A program made the translations under genes and the position numbers. A DNA stretch of 7,942 bases from an uncultured beta proteobacterium (GTDB lineage: Bacteria; Pseudomonadota; Gammaproteobacteria; Burkholderiales; Rhodocyclaceae), in NCBI GenBank assembly GCA_903932755.1, contig CAIZHL010000203.1, positions 1-7,942 of the forward strand, written 5' to 3'. This document shows, piece after piece, positions 7,141-7,942 of this stretch (the first letter of the stretch is position 1; each line of letters begins with the position of its first letter). The notes beneath the pieces are model-generated. The model saw only the letters and a list, made by a program, of their open reading frames with translations, was not told where the DNA came from and did not search any database.

Positions 7141-7942
7141 ACGACTGGTAATCCAGTCCCACAAAGGACCGTATGCAGTGTCGTTCGCCGGCGACCTCCT
7201 GCGCGATCCAGCCCGCCTGTTGCAGGGGGAGCCGCATTTCCTGGTCGATGCCACCGTGGCCCGCCTCTATGCCCGCCCCCTGGAACGCATACTTGCGCAT
7301 CCCAATCTGATCCTGATCGAGGCGAAGGAAGAAAACAAGTCGCTGCAAAGCATCATTCCGGTGTTCGAGCAACTGGTCGCCAACAAGGTGCGGCGGAACC
7401 ACGTGCTGGTGGCCATCGGCGGCGGCATCGTGCAGGACATCACCTGCTTCATCGCCAGCACGCTGTTGCGCGGATTGCCCTGGCGCTTCGTTCCCACGAC
7501 CCTGTTGTCACAGGCGGATTCCTGCATCGGGTCCAAGAGCTCAATCAACCTCGGCGATGCCAAGAACATTCTCGGCACCTTCAATCCGCCGCAGGAGATA
7601 TTTGTCGATTCAGGATTCCTCGACACGCTGGATCCGCGCGAAATACGGTCCGGAGTCGGGGAAATCCTCAAGGTTCATGCAATTGACGGCGCCGCTTCCT
7701 TTGACCGCATGGCGGTCGACTTCGACCGCCTGTTTGCCGATCGGGGCTTGCTGGGCAAGTACATTCGTTCGGCGCTGCTGATCAAGCAGCGCTTCATCGA
7801 GCAGGACGAGTTCGACCAGGGGATACGCAATATCTTCAACTATGGGCACAGCTTCGGCCACGCCATCGAGTCGGCCACCGATTACGCGGTACCGCACGGC
7901 ATCGCAGTGACAATGGGCATGGACATGGCCAATCATGTCGCC
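7133..7942 (+). CDS. 3-dehydroquinate synthase-like sugar-phosphate cyclase, 5' part (runs off window)
   Basis: The frame is open from GTG 7133 to the right edge (270 codons, no stop). The fold is that of dehydroquinate synthase: GGGIVQD (96-102) for NAD, LRG (112-114), PTTLLSQADS (121-130), GSKSSIN (133-139), KNILGTFNPP (144-153), GEILK (176-180), GIRNIFNYGHSFGHAIE (230-246) and PHGIAV. Zinc ligands E177, H239 and H255 are present, with the 16-residue spacing of the two histidines as in the fungal enzyme. Equivalents of the substrate-binding residues R113, D129, K135, N145, K180, K218, R232, N236 and H243 are also kept. The core is divergent from shikimate-pathway AroB, which usually has SSVGGKT, and lies in a glycan locus, so a specialised cyclase making a carbocyclic ring is more likely than aroB. 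It overlaps the SDR gene by 8 bases. Confidence 0.87.
   Translation, partial: MSERLVIQSHKGPYAVSFAGDLLRDPARLLQGEPHFLVDATVARLYARPLERILAHPNLILIEAKEENKSLQSIIPVFEQLVANKVRRNHVLVAIGGGIVQDITCFIASTLLRGLPWRFVPTTLLSQADSCIGSKSSINLGDAKNILGTFNPPQEIFVDSGFLDTLDPREIRSGVGEILKVHAIDGAASFDRMAVDFDRLFADRGLLGKYIRSALLIKQRFIEQDEFDQGIRNIFNYGHSFGHAIESATDYAVPHGIAVTMGMDMANHVA

Noticed and set aside
6570..7151. Plus-strand open frame of 193 codons in another frame
   Set aside because: It overlaps the SDR and the start of the cyclase; it is rich in Arg and Gly without motifs, so an out-of-frame shadow.
6394..7254. Minus-strand open frame of 286 codons
   Set aside because: It is antisense to the SDR gene with its intact catalytic set; the translation shows no recognisable domain.
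7133..7942. Alternative call as 2-epi-5-epi-valiolone synthase
   Set aside because: The second histidine of GHSFGHAIE and the Lys/Arg substrate pair are kept as in dehydroquinate synthase, unlike what I recall for valiolone synthases; left open only as a distant possibility.

Overview
This window is part of a surface-glycan biosynthesis locus, such as flagellin glycosylation, O-antigen or capsule. It comes from a Gram-negative bacterium. The moderately high G+C, the dense one-strand gene packing and the style of the proteins would fit a proteobacterium, possibly a betaproteobacterium, but no marker gene here fixes the taxonomy. All eight recognised genes read left to right, with gaps of 0 to about 95 bases. 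That layout suggests one transcription unit entering from the left and leaving on the right. No RNA gene, CRISPR array, insertion sequence, convincing terminator or internal promoter was seen. No gene-free stretch exceeds 300 bases.

Left part (1-1496): the 3' end of an ATP-grasp enzyme gene is joined by an ATGA stop/start overlap to a full pseudaminic acid synthase gene (pseI). PseI condenses a 6-deoxy-diacetamido hexose with phosphoenolpyruvate to give the nonulosonic acid pseudaminic acid. The ATP-grasp partner probably modifies or ligates something in the same pathway.

Middle (1591-4732): a large protein resembling the 'polysaccharide biosynthesis PFTS motif' family, in which the motif reads PFSS, is followed by a 6-phosphogluconolactonase homologue and an FkbM-family methyltransferase. 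The PFTS-like gene looks richer in A+T and rare codons than the genes to its right, hinting at a mosaic origin.

Right part (4771-7942): a tight series of four sugar-modifying enzymes. These are a Gfo/Idh/MocA oxidoreductase, a GmhA-like SIS isomerase, a classical SDR oxidoreductase and a dehydroquinate-synthase-like cyclase that runs off the window. The last three junctions are an 8-base overlap, a 2-base gap and an 8-base overlap, so these proteins are probably made in step. The cyclase start is supported by a GGAGG ribosome-binding site inside the SDR gene.

The most interesting idea is that the lactonase, Gfo/Idh, SIS, SDR and cyclase genes together encode an undescribed route to a modified, perhaps carbocyclic, sugar made beside pseudaminic acid. 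The enzyme families are read from the sequence. The joint pathway is inference.
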